Source: Paenibacillus sp. FSL R7-0337 (GTDB lineage Bacteria > Bacillota > Bacilli > Paenibacillales > Paenibacillaceae). Taken from it: a stretch of 64,000 bases of DNA. Positions 1 to 8,068 of this stretch are shown piece after piece. The notes beneath the pieces were generated by a model that ran no database searches, was not told where the DNA came from, and worked only from the letters and a program-made list of their open reading frames with translations. The stretch's first letter is position 1. Every line of letters begins with the position of its first letter. The DNA lies in the NCBI RefSeq assembly GCF_037969875.1, contig NZ_CP150218.1, forward strand, positions 4,712,001 through 4,776,000, given 5' to 3'. Position numbers and translations under genes: made by a program.

Positions 1-772
1 AGGTCACCGTGAGCGCAGCCGTGGCCTCGCTCATGCCCAGCTTCGCGATGAAGATCGCCGGCATGAAATTCACCAGGCTCATCTCGGTGCCTACATAGAG
101 GAAGAAGAACAGAATGAACAAGCCAAGCACGACCCACTGCTTGCCTTTGTAGGGCAAGGATAATCTTCTGGCGGTTCCCGCTGCCGCAGCGCGGTCAGGG
201 CGGGCAGGCCGCTCATCCAGCGCGCTGTCCAGCGGGCCGAATCTGCTCTTCGCCCAGAAGAGCAGCGAGAGGAGGGAGAAGGCTGCAACGATCAGGAAGG
301 CCAGCCGCCACTGCCCTGCGGCAATCAGCGGACTGGCCGCCAGCGGCATGAGCAGCGCCCCGACACCGAACAGCACCTCCAGCCGGCTCATGGCAACTGC
401 TGTTCCTTCGGTGACTGCGGCTATAATAATCGTGCCGATGACGGCTTCGATCATCCCGAAGCCGAACCCTGCGGCTATGGCAATTACGTACATCCAGCCC
501 CAGGGCGGGAGGAAGGCATAAGCAATCTCGGCGCACAGCAGCAGGCCGGTGGCAATCATAATGCCGCCGCGCTTGCCGAACCGCCGGTTTAGCAGCGGCG
601 AGATCAGTACGCCGGCCAGGAAGCCAGCGAATTGGCTGAAGATCAGCTCGCCCCCAGCACTGTAGCTGCGGTCATAATGCTGGAGCAGCACTGGCAGAAT
701 GGAGCCCAGGACGACATGGGCGAGGCCGATTACGAAATAGGAGAGACAGCCGATCCAGATTAGTTTTTTCAA
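1..772 (-). CDS. MFS transporter, C-terminus beyond window
   Basis: Open reading frame running off the left edge; 257 codons visible. I chose the TTG start at 772 because an AAGGAGT ribosome site sits six bases upstream. The translation has at least six hydrophobic helices with short basic loops (a NRRFGKRGG loop between the second and third helices), then a hydrophilic central loop rich in Arg and Ala before further helices. This is the half-and-loop layout of 12-helix major facilitator proteins. It is most likely a drug or sugar exporter in the cytoplasmic membrane; the substrate cannot be read from the sequence. It is divergent from the next gene, with about 160 bp between them. The fold call is good, the function open. 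Confidence 0.8.
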   Translation of the reverse strand, partial: MKKLIWIGCLSYFVIGLAHVVLGSILPVLLQHYDRSYSAGGELIFSQFAGFLAGVLISPLLNRRFGKRGGIMIATGLLLCAEIAYAFLPPWGWMYVIAIAAGFGFGMIEAVIGTIIIAAVTEGTAVAMSRLEVLFGVGALLMPLAASPLIAAGQWRLAFLIVAAFSLLSLLFWAKSRFGPLDSALDERPARPDRAAAAGTARRLSLPYKGKQWVVLGLFILFFFLYVGTEMSLVNFMPAIFIAKLGMSEATAALTVT

Positions 773-932
773 GAATAAGACTCCTTATGAATCAATTTAT
801 GAGCAGATGGCGGGATTCAGAATGAACGGGAAGGGTACACTATATTAGGCACAGGTTAATCATAAATCCAAACCAAGGACGTGAATATATAAACTTATAT
901 TCACATGAATTTTGAAGGGAGCTGTGACGTCA

Positions 933-1352
933 ATGGATAACAAAGAGCTGGAGAAAACAATCATACAGGTGCTGGACGACAACAGGTTCGGTTCCTTCGG
1001 CACGATTGAGGCCGGTAACAAGCCTAAGGTGCGCTACATGGCGGTATTTCATGACGGGCTGTCCATCTATCTCGCAACGAGCCGCAAGACTCATAAGGTA
1101 GAAGAGCTTCAGGATAATCCGAATGCTTGTCTGCTGCTTGGTTATGAACAGGGCGGCGGCAAGGATGTACTGGAGATTGAAGCTACGGTTGCTGTGACGA
1201 AGGATGATAGCTTGCGCTCTAAGGTATGGAATGAGTCCCTGGAGAAATGGTTCAAGGGACCGGATGATCCCGATTATGTCATTCTTGAGCTGTCACCTTC
1301 ACGGATTGAATATATGGGCAAGAACGGCGAGCATGGGGTATGGCAGTCTTAA
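933..1352 (+). CDS. Pyridoxamine 5'-phosphate oxidase-fold protein (general stress protein 26-like)
   Basis: 139 residues. The ATG at 933 is preferred over an in-frame TTG at 912 because AAGGGAG lies 11 bases upstream of it. The protein has the small split-barrel pattern of the PNPOx family: an N-terminal helix, a strand ending in FGSFGTIE, then VRYMAVFHDGLSIYLATS and a KVEELQDNP turn. Members bind FMN or F420, and many are reductases or stress proteins of unknown substrate. It is a single-gene unit, closed by a terminator at 1437-1478. Family assignment is firm; the biochemical role is not known. Confidence 0.8.
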   Translation: MDNKELEKTIIQVLDDNRFGSFGTIEAGNKPKVRYMAVFHDGLSIYLATSRKTHKVEELQDNPNACLLLGYEQGGGKDVLEIEATVAVTKDDSLRSKVWNESLEKWFKGPDDPDYVILELSPSRIEYMGKNGEHGVWQS

Positions 1353-1436
1353 GCGGGTGTCTCCGGTAAAAGGATGGCCGTGTCCGGTAACGGGTGAGTT
1401 CTGCCAAAGCCTGAGCACTATATAGTCTGGCAACCC

Positions 1437-1478
1437 GAGCCTCTTATGGACCTTCATGGTTCAAAAGAGGCTCTTTCT
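1437..1478 (+). terminator. Rho-independent terminator after the PNPOx gene
   Basis: GAGCCTCTT at 1437-1445 pairs with AAGAGGCTC at 1465-1473, followed by TTTCT. An upstream alternative start for the next gene (1456) falls inside this hairpin, which argues against that start. Confidence 0.8.
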
Positions 1479-1560
1479 GCTGCTTCTTTCCGGATTGTGC
1501 CGGAGGAATCATGCTATAATGGCCTCAGGTTATCGACATCATGAGGCGGAGGGGATTGCC

Positions 1561-2595
1561 ATGAACTGTGTTGATTGTGCTGACATCGACCCGATAGAGG
1601 ATCAAGGGGAGCTGAAGCTCCGCCCCTGCTCAGCTCCGCTGGCTGCTGCCATCCGAAATGCCGGTTATGAAGTTTATCAGACAAGCAAGACCTGTATCAT
1701 TCCATATCATCGTAAGGAAGAGCTGTTGAAGCTTATTGAAATGCTGGTGGCGGCTAAGGACATAGCGGATACCTTAACCGTATGCGTTAAGAGTAAAGGT
1801 GCCTCTGCGGCCCCGGACCGGTGGCTGACCTTTGAGCAGCTGAAGGTCCGCTTCGCTAATGAGAATCTGGTGTCCATCATTATGAGCCATGATTTCTGCA
1901 GCCATATGCAGCCGATTGTGAATTTCAGCGAGGAGATTGTCGGTTTTGAATTTCTGCTGCGGCCGCTGGCCCAGGGCAGTTACTTTCAGCCCTATGAGCT
2001 ATTTGAGATTGCCCGCCGTACAGGGTTTCACTCCTTCCTGGACCGGGCCGCCCGGATCTCGGCGATAGAGACCAGCAGCAGGCTGCTGCCCAAGGGCATC
2101 AAGCGGTTCATTAACTTCCTGCCCTCTTCTATTTATAATCCCAAGTATTGTCTTACGCATACCTTCGAGGCGATCCGCAGGCTGGACCAGGACCCGGAGG
2201 ATTATGTATTTGAAGTTGTGGAGACGGAGCAGATCAGCGATATTCCGCATCTGCGAGCCATCTTCGCCGAATACCGCCAGCAGGGGATGCGGGTTGCGCT
2301 GGATGATGTGGGCGCGGGCTATTCGACCATTGAACTGATGTCCAGTCTCCAGCCGGATTATGTCAAGGTTGACCGCAGTCTAATCAGCTTCTGTGACCGG
2401 GATGAAGGGAAGCAGCGGATGCTTGGGGAGATTATCTCCAGGGCCGGAGAATTCGGTGCAAGCCTGCTGGCCGAAGGCATTGAACGCCGTGAGGAATTCC
2501 TGGTCTGCCGTGATCTGGGCATGGATCTGGGACAAGGCTATCTGTTCGGGCTGCCGGAGGATAAGCCGCCGGGACGGTTCGGAATTACGGCCTGA
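1561..2595 (+). CDS. EAL-domain cyclic-di-GMP phosphodiesterase with Cys-rich N-terminus
   Basis: 344 residues, ATG at 1561 behind GGCGGAGGGG. Residues about 1-95 form a small domain opening with MNCVDCADIDP and carrying further cysteines (LRPC, SKTC). About 100-340 is an EAL domain. The signature is degenerate (GFEFLLRP in place of EAL-x-R), but downstream catalytic positions look present: an Asn in NFLPS, Glu in EVVETEQ, the Asp pair in ALDDVGAGYS, Lys in VKVDRS, Glu in LLAEGIE and QGYLFG. Such domains hydrolyse c-di-GMP to pGpG. There is no GGDEF domain and no membrane segment, so it is probably a cytosolic PDE or c-di-GMP sensor. It is monocistronic, followed by a strong terminator. Confidence 0.85.
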   Translation: MNCVDCADIDPIEDQGELKLRPCSAPLAAAIRNAGYEVYQTSKTCIIPYHRKEELLKLIEMLVAAKDIADTLTVCVKSKGASAAPDRWLTFEQLKVRFANENLVSIIMSHDFCSHMQPIVNFSEEIVGFEFLLRPLAQGSYFQPYELFEIARRTGFHSFLDRAARISAIETSSRLLPKGIKRFINFLPSSIYNPKYCLTHTFEAIRRLDQDPEDYVFEVVETEQISDIPHLRAIFAEYRQQGMRVALDDVGAGYSTIELMSSLQPDYVKVDRSLISFCDRDEGKQRMLGEIISRAGEFGASLLAEGIERREEFLVCRDLGMDLGQGYLFGLPEDKPPGRFGITA

Positions 2596-2611
2596 ACAGC
2601 AAGTATGAACC

Positions 2612-2658
2612 TCCCCGGATGCAGGCAGACCTCAAGACTGCTGGTATCCGGGGATTTG
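2612..2658 (+). terminator. Terminator after the EAL gene
   Basis: TCCCCGGAT (2612-2620) pairs with ATCCGGGGA (2646-2654), with extra GCAG/CTGC pairing inside and a short T-rich tail. Confidence 0.7.
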
Positions 2659-2683
2659 TGATGCCATTTGGAAGGAAGAAAGG

Positions 2684-3370
2684 ATGGAGAACAACGTGAG
2701 TGTAACCCTATTGTACGTAGAAGATGACCGGGAGATCGGCAGTGCCTTGGCGGCTGATCTGCGGGAACGGGAATATGCTGTGCGCTGGCTGGAGAGCGGG
2801 GACGGGGCGCTTGAAGCCGCAGAGGGCTGCCAGCTTGCGATTCTGGATGTGATGCTGCCGGGGCTGGATGGCTTCACCGTCGGCCAGCGGCTGAAGCGGG
2901 CGTATCCGGAGCTGCCGGTTCTGATGCTCTCGGCGCGCACCTCCATTGACGATAAGCTTCAGGGGCTGGACTTCGCCGATGATTATCTGACCAAGCCATT
3001 TCATCCCGATGAGCTGGCGGCGAGAATAGAGGTGCTGCTGAGAAGAAGCGGTGCTGCTGCGCCCGCCCAGCTCACGCTTAAGCATCTGGTTGTCAGACCG
3101 GGAAGCAGTGTGGTCACGGAAGCTGCGACCGGACGGGAGATTATGCTTACCGGCAAGCAGTTCCAGATCTTCTCTTATCTGCTGCGGCATTTGGGCCAGA
3201 TTCTAACCAAGGAGCAGATCTATGAGGCGGTCTGGGGGGAGAGCTATATCGAAGGCGACAAGACACTGATGGTACATATCCGTTATCTGCGCGAGAAGCT
3301 GGAGCTTGATCCTGCAGCGCCGGAGATTATTGAGACGGTCCGGGGGATCGGCTACCGGGTGAGAGGGTGA
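2684..3370 (+). CDS. OmpR-family response regulator
   Basis: 228 residues. The receiver domain (1-120) has the acidic pocket VEDD, phospho-acceptor Asp55 (ILDVMLPG), Ser83 and Lys104 (LTKPF); the C-terminal half is a winged helix ending ETVRGIGYRVRG. Its TGA overlaps the GTG start of the histidine kinase, so the two are translationally coupled. With the downstream ABC genes it forms a five-gene unit like those that sense and expel peptide antibiotics (BceRS/LanRK type). It probably activates the ABC genes; the operator was not located. Confidence 0.92.
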   Translation: MENNVSVTLLYVEDDREIGSALAADLREREYAVRWLESGDGALEAAEGCQLAILDVMLPGLDGFTVGQRLKRAYPELPVLMLSARTSIDDKLQGLDFADDYLTKPFHPDELAARIEVLLRRSGAAAPAQLTLKHLVVRPGSSVVTEAATGREIMLTGKQFQIFSYLLRHLGQILTKEQIYEAVWGESYIEGDKTLMVHIRYLREKLELDPAAPEIIETVRGIGYRVRG

Positions 3371-4785
3371 AGGGGACAGGGCGTTTCCAGCTGCTGCACC
3401 GTTCGCTGCTTTTTCGTTATCTGCTGATTATTGTAGCTGCACTGCTGTTCGTGCCCGTTGTTATTCCGCTGACGATTGCTGTGTACAGTATCTTCGGGGG
3501 GCTTACTCATACAAGTCCACCTAAGGAGTATGAGCAGTATTCCAGTATAGATAAGCTGGAGATTATGTGGCATGAGGAGGCCCGCAAGCTCCTTGACCAG
3601 TCTCCTGCAGATATCACCCGGCGGTTGTCGGCCTTAAGCGAAGCCTATCCGCTGGCGAGAATATTCTGGGTCGATCCTGCGGGGGAAACACAGCTGGTTA
3701 GAGAGCTTTCAGGACCGCCGCTGCTTTTGACGGGAGAGGCTCCGGCCGTTCCCGCCCAGTGGAGCGCCGCTGAAGCGGTATCCTTCATGAAGGACAGTGT
3801 AGCGCTGAAGCCGCTGGCGATTGTCGCTTTCATAGGGGACCGGGCAGAAGCCGCTGAGGGCTTCATGGTTATGCAGATTCCTGAGGATATTACGAAGAGC
3901 AAATATACCGCAGGTCTGGATAAATGGTATACGATTGCCATGCTGGTGTTCTTCCTTCTGTTCATCACCAGCTCCTGGTTCTTCTTCATCATGATCCGCA
4001 GAAGGCTGCTGCGGCTGCAGACCGCTATGGTGTTCACCGGGCAGGAGGGCTTACCGCAGATTGTTCCGCCGGGGAAGCCGGATGAGATCGGACGTCTGGA
4101 GGAAGCCTTCAATACCATGGTGACGGAGCTTAAGGCAGGCCGTGCCCGAGAGGCGGAAGAAGAGGCGCTGCGTAAGCGGCTGGTGGCCGATCTGTCGCAT
4201 GATCTGCGGACTCCGCTTACCGTCATTCGCAGCCATCTCCATGTACTGGGCAAGGAGCCTTTGTCACCGAACGGGCAGTCCTCCCTTGACTTGATGGATC
4301 AGCGGATCGAGAGCCTAAGCATCCTGATTGAGAACCTGCTGTCCTACAATCTGCTGAACAGCGGGCGCATTGCGCTGCACCCGGAACGCCGGAATGTGCT
4401 GAGACTGGTGCGGGAGAGCGCCGCCGCCTGGTATCCGGTGTGGGAGAGGGAGGGGTACCAGATCGATATTGATCTGGAGGCTGTGCCGCTGTACTGGGAG
4501 ATCGATGACAGCTGGTTCCGCAGAGTGCTGGATAATCTGTTCCAGAACATTCTGCGTCATGCACGCAGCGGATTGTATGTAGGAATACTTACGGAGATCC
4601 GTGAGGGCAACCGGGTGATTATCATCTCGGATCACGGCGGCGGCCTTGCGCAGAGCACTGACTCCGCAGGAGCAGGCCTGGGCCTGTCGATTGTTGATCT
4701 GCTGCTGAAGCGGATGGACCTGGAATGGAGCATGGAGAGCACGGCGAAGGGAACCGAGGTTGTGATCTGGAAGCGGAACGCCTGA
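3367..4785 (+). CDS. Sensor histidine kinase of the ABC-transporter operon
   Basis: 472 residues, GTG start overlapping the regulator's stop. Transmembrane helix 1 spans about 17-45, followed by an extracytoplasmic region of roughly 140 residues, then helix 2 (MLVFFLLFITSSWFFFIMI), a HAMP linker, and a dimerisation helix with His278 in LSHDLRTPLT. The ATPase domain shows the N-box DNLFQNILRH, G1 SDHGGG and G2 GLGLS. Its sizeable sensor loop differs from the tiny loop of BceS kinases, so it may detect ligand directly. Partner: the regulator at 2684. Confidence 0.92.
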   Translation: MKGTGRFQLLHRSLLFRYLLIIVAALLFVPVVIPLTIAVYSIFGGLTHTSPPKEYEQYSSIDKLEIMWHEEARKLLDQSPADITRRLSALSEAYPLARIFWVDPAGETQLVRELSGPPLLLTGEAPAVPAQWSAAEAVSFMKDSVALKPLAIVAFIGDRAEAAEGFMVMQIPEDITKSKYTAGLDKWYTIAMLVFFLLFITSSWFFFIMIRRRLLRLQTAMVFTGQEGLPQIVPPGKPDEIGRLEEAFNTMVTELKAGRAREAEEEALRKRLVADLSHDLRTPLTVIRSHLHVLGKEPLSPNGQSSLDLMDQRIESLSILIENLLSYNLLNSGRIALHPERRNVLRLVRESAAAWYPVWEREGYQIDIDLEAVPLYWEIDDSWFRRVLDNLFQNILRHARSGLYVGILTEIREGNRVIIISDHGGGLAQSTDSAGAGLGLSIVDLLLKRMDLEWSMESTAKGTEVVIWKRNA

Positions 4786-4866
4786 ACAATTTAAACGAAA
4801 TTTAAACTTGCTGCTTCCGTGCTTTTAACCTTGGGGCGTTATGCTGTTACCGAGGTGAAGAGAAGA

Positions 4867-5778
4867 ATGAAGGATACAGTGATAGAGACAAGAAACCTGC
4901 TTAAGGAATACCGCGGCCGTGCGGCTGTGAAGAACCTGAATCTCAATATTACAAAAGGGGAAATCTACGGCTTCCTCGGACCAAATGGTGCCGGCAAAAC
5001 AACAACTATCCGCATGCTGCTCGGCTTGATCAAGCAGACCTCCGGCAGTATTGAGATCTTCGGCAAGGAGCTGCGTGCGAACCGGATGTCCATTCTGCGT
5101 AAGGTAGGATCGCTGGTGGAATCGCCGTCTTACTACGGGCATCTGAGTGCATGGGACAACCTGGAGGCGATCCGCCGCATTCTGGGTGTGCCCAAGGTGC
5201 GCATTGCCGAGGTGCTGGAGATCGTCTCGCTTACCGGGGAGGAGAAGCGGCCTGTCAAGGGCTTCTCACTGGGCATGAAGCAGCGGCTGGGGATTGCAGC
5301 AGCTCTGCTGGGCAGCCCGGAGCTGCTGATTCTCGATGAGCCGACCAACGGGCTGGACCCGTCCGGCATACAGGAGATCCGTTCCCTGATTAAGCGGCTG
5401 CCCGGAGAGCAGGGGATTACGGTGCTGGTCTCCAGCCATCTGCTGAGCGAGATTGAGCAGATGGCCGGTACGGTTGGCATTATCCGCGAGGGACAGATGG
5501 TCTACCAGGATACCATTGCCCATCTCCAGCAGCAGGCGGCCGGCCATCTGCGCCTGGCGTTATCCGAGCCGGAGACTGCGCTGATGACGGCGGTGCGGCG
5601 CGGCTGCGGCGGCGAGCTGCAGGAGGGCCGGCTGGTTTTGCCCCGGATGAGTGATGCGAGAGTATCGCTGCTGGTCAAAGAGCTGGTCGAGGAGGGTCAC
5701 GCGATCTACAGGGTGGAGGAGCACAGGCAATCTCTGGAGGAATTCTTCCTGCAGGTGGTTGGGGGAGGGGAGCTATGA
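4867..5778 (+). CDS. ABC transporter ATP-binding protein, BcrA/LanF type
   Basis: 303 residues. ATG 4867 is chosen for its GAGGTGAAGAGAAG ribosome site; an upstream GTG at 4819 lacks one. Walker A is GPNGAGKTT, the signature is FSLGMKQRLGIA, Walker B is LLILDEPTNGLDP, and the H-loop is VSSHLL. The C-terminal extension of about 80 residues is usual for bacitracin and lantibiotic self-protection ATPases. It ends in an ATGA overlap with the first permease gene. The motifs are complete, so it should be active. Confidence 0.92.
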   Translation: MKDTVIETRNLLKEYRGRAAVKNLNLNITKGEIYGFLGPNGAGKTTTIRMLLGLIKQTSGSIEIFGKELRANRMSILRKVGSLVESPSYYGHLSAWDNLEAIRRILGVPKVRIAEVLEIVSLTGEEKRPVKGFSLGMKQRLGIAAALLGSPELLILDEPTNGLDPSGIQEIRSLIKRLPGEQGITVLVSSHLLSEIEQMAGTVGIIREGQMVYQDTIAHLQQQAAGHLRLALSEPETALMTAVRRGCGGELQEGRLVLPRMSDARVSLLVKELVEEGHAIYRVEEHRQSLEEFFLQVVGGGEL

Positions 5779-6491
5779 TGTGGCGTGCGCTGTCGGCGGA
5801 CTGGCTTAAGATCCGCGGCAAAGGCATATGGTTCCTCACCTTTCTCGGTCCACTGGGCCTCATCGCCATGCAGGGACTGAATTTCGGCCTCCGCTATGAC
5901 TATCTTCGCGGGCAGTACCGCGAGGATCTGTGGGGTGGCCTGCTCAGTGAGGTCATACCTTTCGTACCGATTGCCCTTTATCTTGGAGGCACACTAATCT
6001 GCTCTCTGATTGCGAATGTCGAGCATCAGACCAGCGCCTGGAAGCAGCTTTTGGCGCTGCCTGTCTCCCGTACGGCAGTATTCATGGCGAAGCTGCTGCT
6101 CTGCCTGCTGCTGCTTATCGTGTCCTGCCTGCTGCTGTCGGCGGGAACCGTCATTCTCGGACTGCTGCTCGGCTTCGGTACTCAGCCGATACCGCTCGCA
6201 GATGTCCTGCGGATGGGCTTCGCCGCCTATGCTGCGGCCATGCCTATCATTGCACTCCAGCTGTGGCTGTCTTTAACCAGCCGGAACCAGACCCTTCCGG
6301 TATCGGTGGGATTGACCTTGTCGCTGGTCAGCCCGTTCGGTTCGTACTTCACGCAGTGGTTCCCGCTCTCCTGGCCGGAATTAGCCTGGAGTGATCCGCG
6401 TCCTTGGCTGTTCAGCGGAGCCGGCCTGGTGCTTGGACTCCTGGTAATCCTGCCTGGAGCCATCCATTTCGCGCGAAAGGATGTGGACTGA
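5775..6491 (+). CDS. ABC permease, MutE/EpiE-like
   Basis: 238 residues with six predicted helices. It starts by ATGA overlap with the ATPase gene, behind GGGGAGGGGAGCT. The W(x)LKIRGKG N-terminus followed by a helix, and a central HQTSAWKQLLALPVSRT segment, are typical of the ABC-2 permeases that pair with LanF-type ATPases. The second permease shares the WKQLLALPV..T motif, so the two probably form a heterodimer that removes a membrane-active peptide from the cytoplasmic membrane. Confidence 0.85.
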   Translation: MMWRALSADWLKIRGKGIWFLTFLGPLGLIAMQGLNFGLRYDYLRGQYREDLWGGLLSEVIPFVPIALYLGGTLICSLIANVEHQTSAWKQLLALPVSRTAVFMAKLLLCLLLLIVSCLLLSAGTVILGLLLGFGTQPIPLADVLRMGFAAYAAAMPIIALQLWLSLTSRNQTLPVSVGLTLSLVSPFGSYFTQWFPLSWPELAWSDPRPWLFSGAGLVLGLLVILPGAIHFARKDVD

Positions 6492-6493
6492 AT

Positions 6494-7231
6494 ATGAGGA
6501 ATTTTCTGCGAATCATGTCTGCGGAGTGTCTGAAGATAGCCGGATTCCGCACCTGGCTGTTGATTCTGCTCAGTCCGCTGGTCTCCCTGCCGATTGGTGC
6601 GCTTTCGGACATGCCGGGAAATCAGACAATCACCTGGCAGGTTCTGCTGAGTACGATGTCAACGCTACATGCGCTGCTGTTTCTTCCGGTGCTCTCAGGA
6701 CTCTTCGCTGCCTTAATCTGCCGCAATGAGCATAGTGACGGCGGTTGGAAGCAGCTCCTGGCGCTCCCGGTTACGCGGACTTCAGTATACTTTGCCAAAT
6801 ATGTATTGATAATAGCGCTGCTGGGTGCGGTGCAGCTGTTATTTGTTGGAGGGGTTCTGGGGGTCGGATGGTATCGGGGTGCAGAAGGGGGAGTTCCCTG
6901 GGAGCTGCTGCTGAGCAGCCTGTTCGGAGGATGGTTTGCCTGCCTGCCCCTGGCTGCCCTGCAACTGGCGGTATCCCAGGGCTGGAGCAGCTTCGGCGCT
7001 CCGCTGGCGCTGAATGTCTGCTTCACCATTCCCAATATACTGATTGCCAATTCTGCCACCTACGGACCTTATTACCCATGGGTACAACCGATGCTGGCCA
7101 TGTCCCCCTTCGGAGAAGAACGGTTCGGCGCCTTCAACCTGCCGCTGGAGAGCCTGATGATTGTCGTGTCGGGCAGCCTGCTTCTGTTCCTGGGTGCTGG
7201 CTTGATAGGCTTTTGGCGTAAGGCGGTATAA
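6494..7231 (+). CDS. ABC permease, MutG/EpiG-like
   Basis: 245 residues, ATG 6494 two bases after the previous stop. Six hydrophobic segments; DGGWKQLLALPVTRTSVYFAK aligns with the equivalent loop of the upstream permease, so the pair look like diverged duplicates. It closes the five-gene operon begun at 2684. No terminator is obvious downstream, and no precursor peptide or lanthionine synthetase gene is visible nearby, so resistance or immunity without production is inferred. Confidence 0.85.
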   Translation: MRNFLRIMSAECLKIAGFRTWLLILLSPLVSLPIGALSDMPGNQTITWQVLLSTMSTLHALLFLPVLSGLFAALICRNEHSDGGWKQLLALPVTRTSVYFAKYVLIIALLGAVQLLFVGGVLGVGWYRGAEGGVPWELLLSSLFGGWFACLPLAALQLAVSQGWSSFGAPLALNVCFTIPNILIANSATYGPYYPWVQPMLAMSPFGEERFGAFNLPLESLMIVVSGSLLLFLGAGLIGFWRKAV

Positions 7232-7381
7232 GGTTAGCAGGTATAGGAATGCGGCTGGCGGGAAATGTTAAATACTAATCCAATGACTACAACTAACACG
7301 GAATATTCGAAGCGAACCCGAACGCAACGCTATACACCGCCGCATGTTTGAGTGAAATCCCTTACGCATTTCCCTTCTCCA

Positions 7382-7410
7382 TGGACATTCGACGCCATTT
7401 TTCCTATAAT
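7382..7410 (+). promoter_or_regulatory. Sigma-A promoter for the ArsR gene
   Basis: TGGACA (7382-7387), 17-base spacer, TATAAT (7405-7410). The rest of the 7232-7474 gap shows no other feature; the ATATGA-N8-TCATAT operator found at the exporters is absent here. Confidence 0.65.
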
Positions 7411-7474
7411 TAATCGTAGAAGATACTATTAAGCGCCGGCGATGCCGGATGAGTATATGGAGGAGGGCGGGAGC

Positions 7475-7840
7475 ATGGAACCAGCGGCACTTGAAGAATG
7501 CGACAACACCTGTAATGGTTCCGAACTGGAACCGGAATCTATGGCCTTGATTCTGCCGGACCGCGAGACTACAGATAAGATGGCGGAAATGTTCAAGGCA
7601 CTGGGCGATCCGACAAGAGTTCGGCTGATTTACGCGTTATCCCAGCAGGAGCTATGTGTGCATGACTTGTCCTCCATACTGGATATGGGACAGTCGGCAG
7701 TCTCCCATCAGCTCCGCTATCTGCGGAATCTGCGGATTGTGAAGCGCCGCAAGGAAGGCAAGACCGTATATTATTCGCTGAATGATGCACATGTGGAGCA
7801 GATCTTCCTGCAGACTCATGAACATATCCGGCATGAATAG
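7475..7840 (+). CDS. ArsR/SmtB metal-responsive repressor (CzrA-like)
   Basis: 121 residues from ATG 7475, which has GGAGGAGGGCGGGAG just upstream (the in-frame ATG at 7442 has no ribosome site). Winged-helix core with ALGDPTRVRLIYAL and recognition helix SAVSHQLRYLR. The alpha-5 metal site is complete: Asp104, His106, His117 and His120, the D-x-H...H-x-x-H set of zinc sensors such as CzrA and SmtB. A second possible site is formed by Cys9 and Cys13 with Cys61-x-His63 in ELCVHD, a variant of CadC's ELCVCD. It is the obvious candidate repressor of the divergent exporters at 8-11.7 kb; apo-protein would bind DNA and zinc or cadmium would release it. Confidence 0.9.
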   Translation: MEPAALEECDNTCNGSELEPESMALILPDRETTDKMAEMFKALGDPTRVRLIYALSQQELCVHDLSSILDMGQSAVSHQLRYLRNLRIVKRRKEGKTVYYSLNDAHVEQIFLQTHEHIRHE

Positions 7841-7854
7841 ATTGTTATGACAGC

Positions 7855-7900
7855 AAAAGGGCTGTCCCCAAGCCAGGTAATGGCTTGGGGCAGCCCTTTT
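7855..7900 (+). terminator. Bidirectional terminator between ArsR and the CDF exporter
   Basis: A 20-bp stem (7855-7875 with 7881-7900) around a five-base loop, with A-run before and T-run after; it can serve both convergent genes. Confidence 0.9.
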
Positions 7901-8068
7901 ATATTATGTTGTGCGGTAAACCAAATATATATGTGCCAGTGCGCCGAATGTATGTGGAAAACAGCATATATTCGGCAGGCCTACAGAATCGTTAGGTTTT
8001 CCTCCGACTATCCCGGACTCCCTTGGACTCTCATACTCTCTCACCCTTCTCTGCGTACCACCTCTTCC

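Noticed and set aside
1456..1560. Longer N-terminus for the EAL protein
   Set aside because: The added residues overlie a terminator and lack a ribosome site.
2684..7231. Lantibiotic biosynthesis cluster
   Set aside because: Only immunity-type genes; no precursor, LanM/LanBC or protease in the window.
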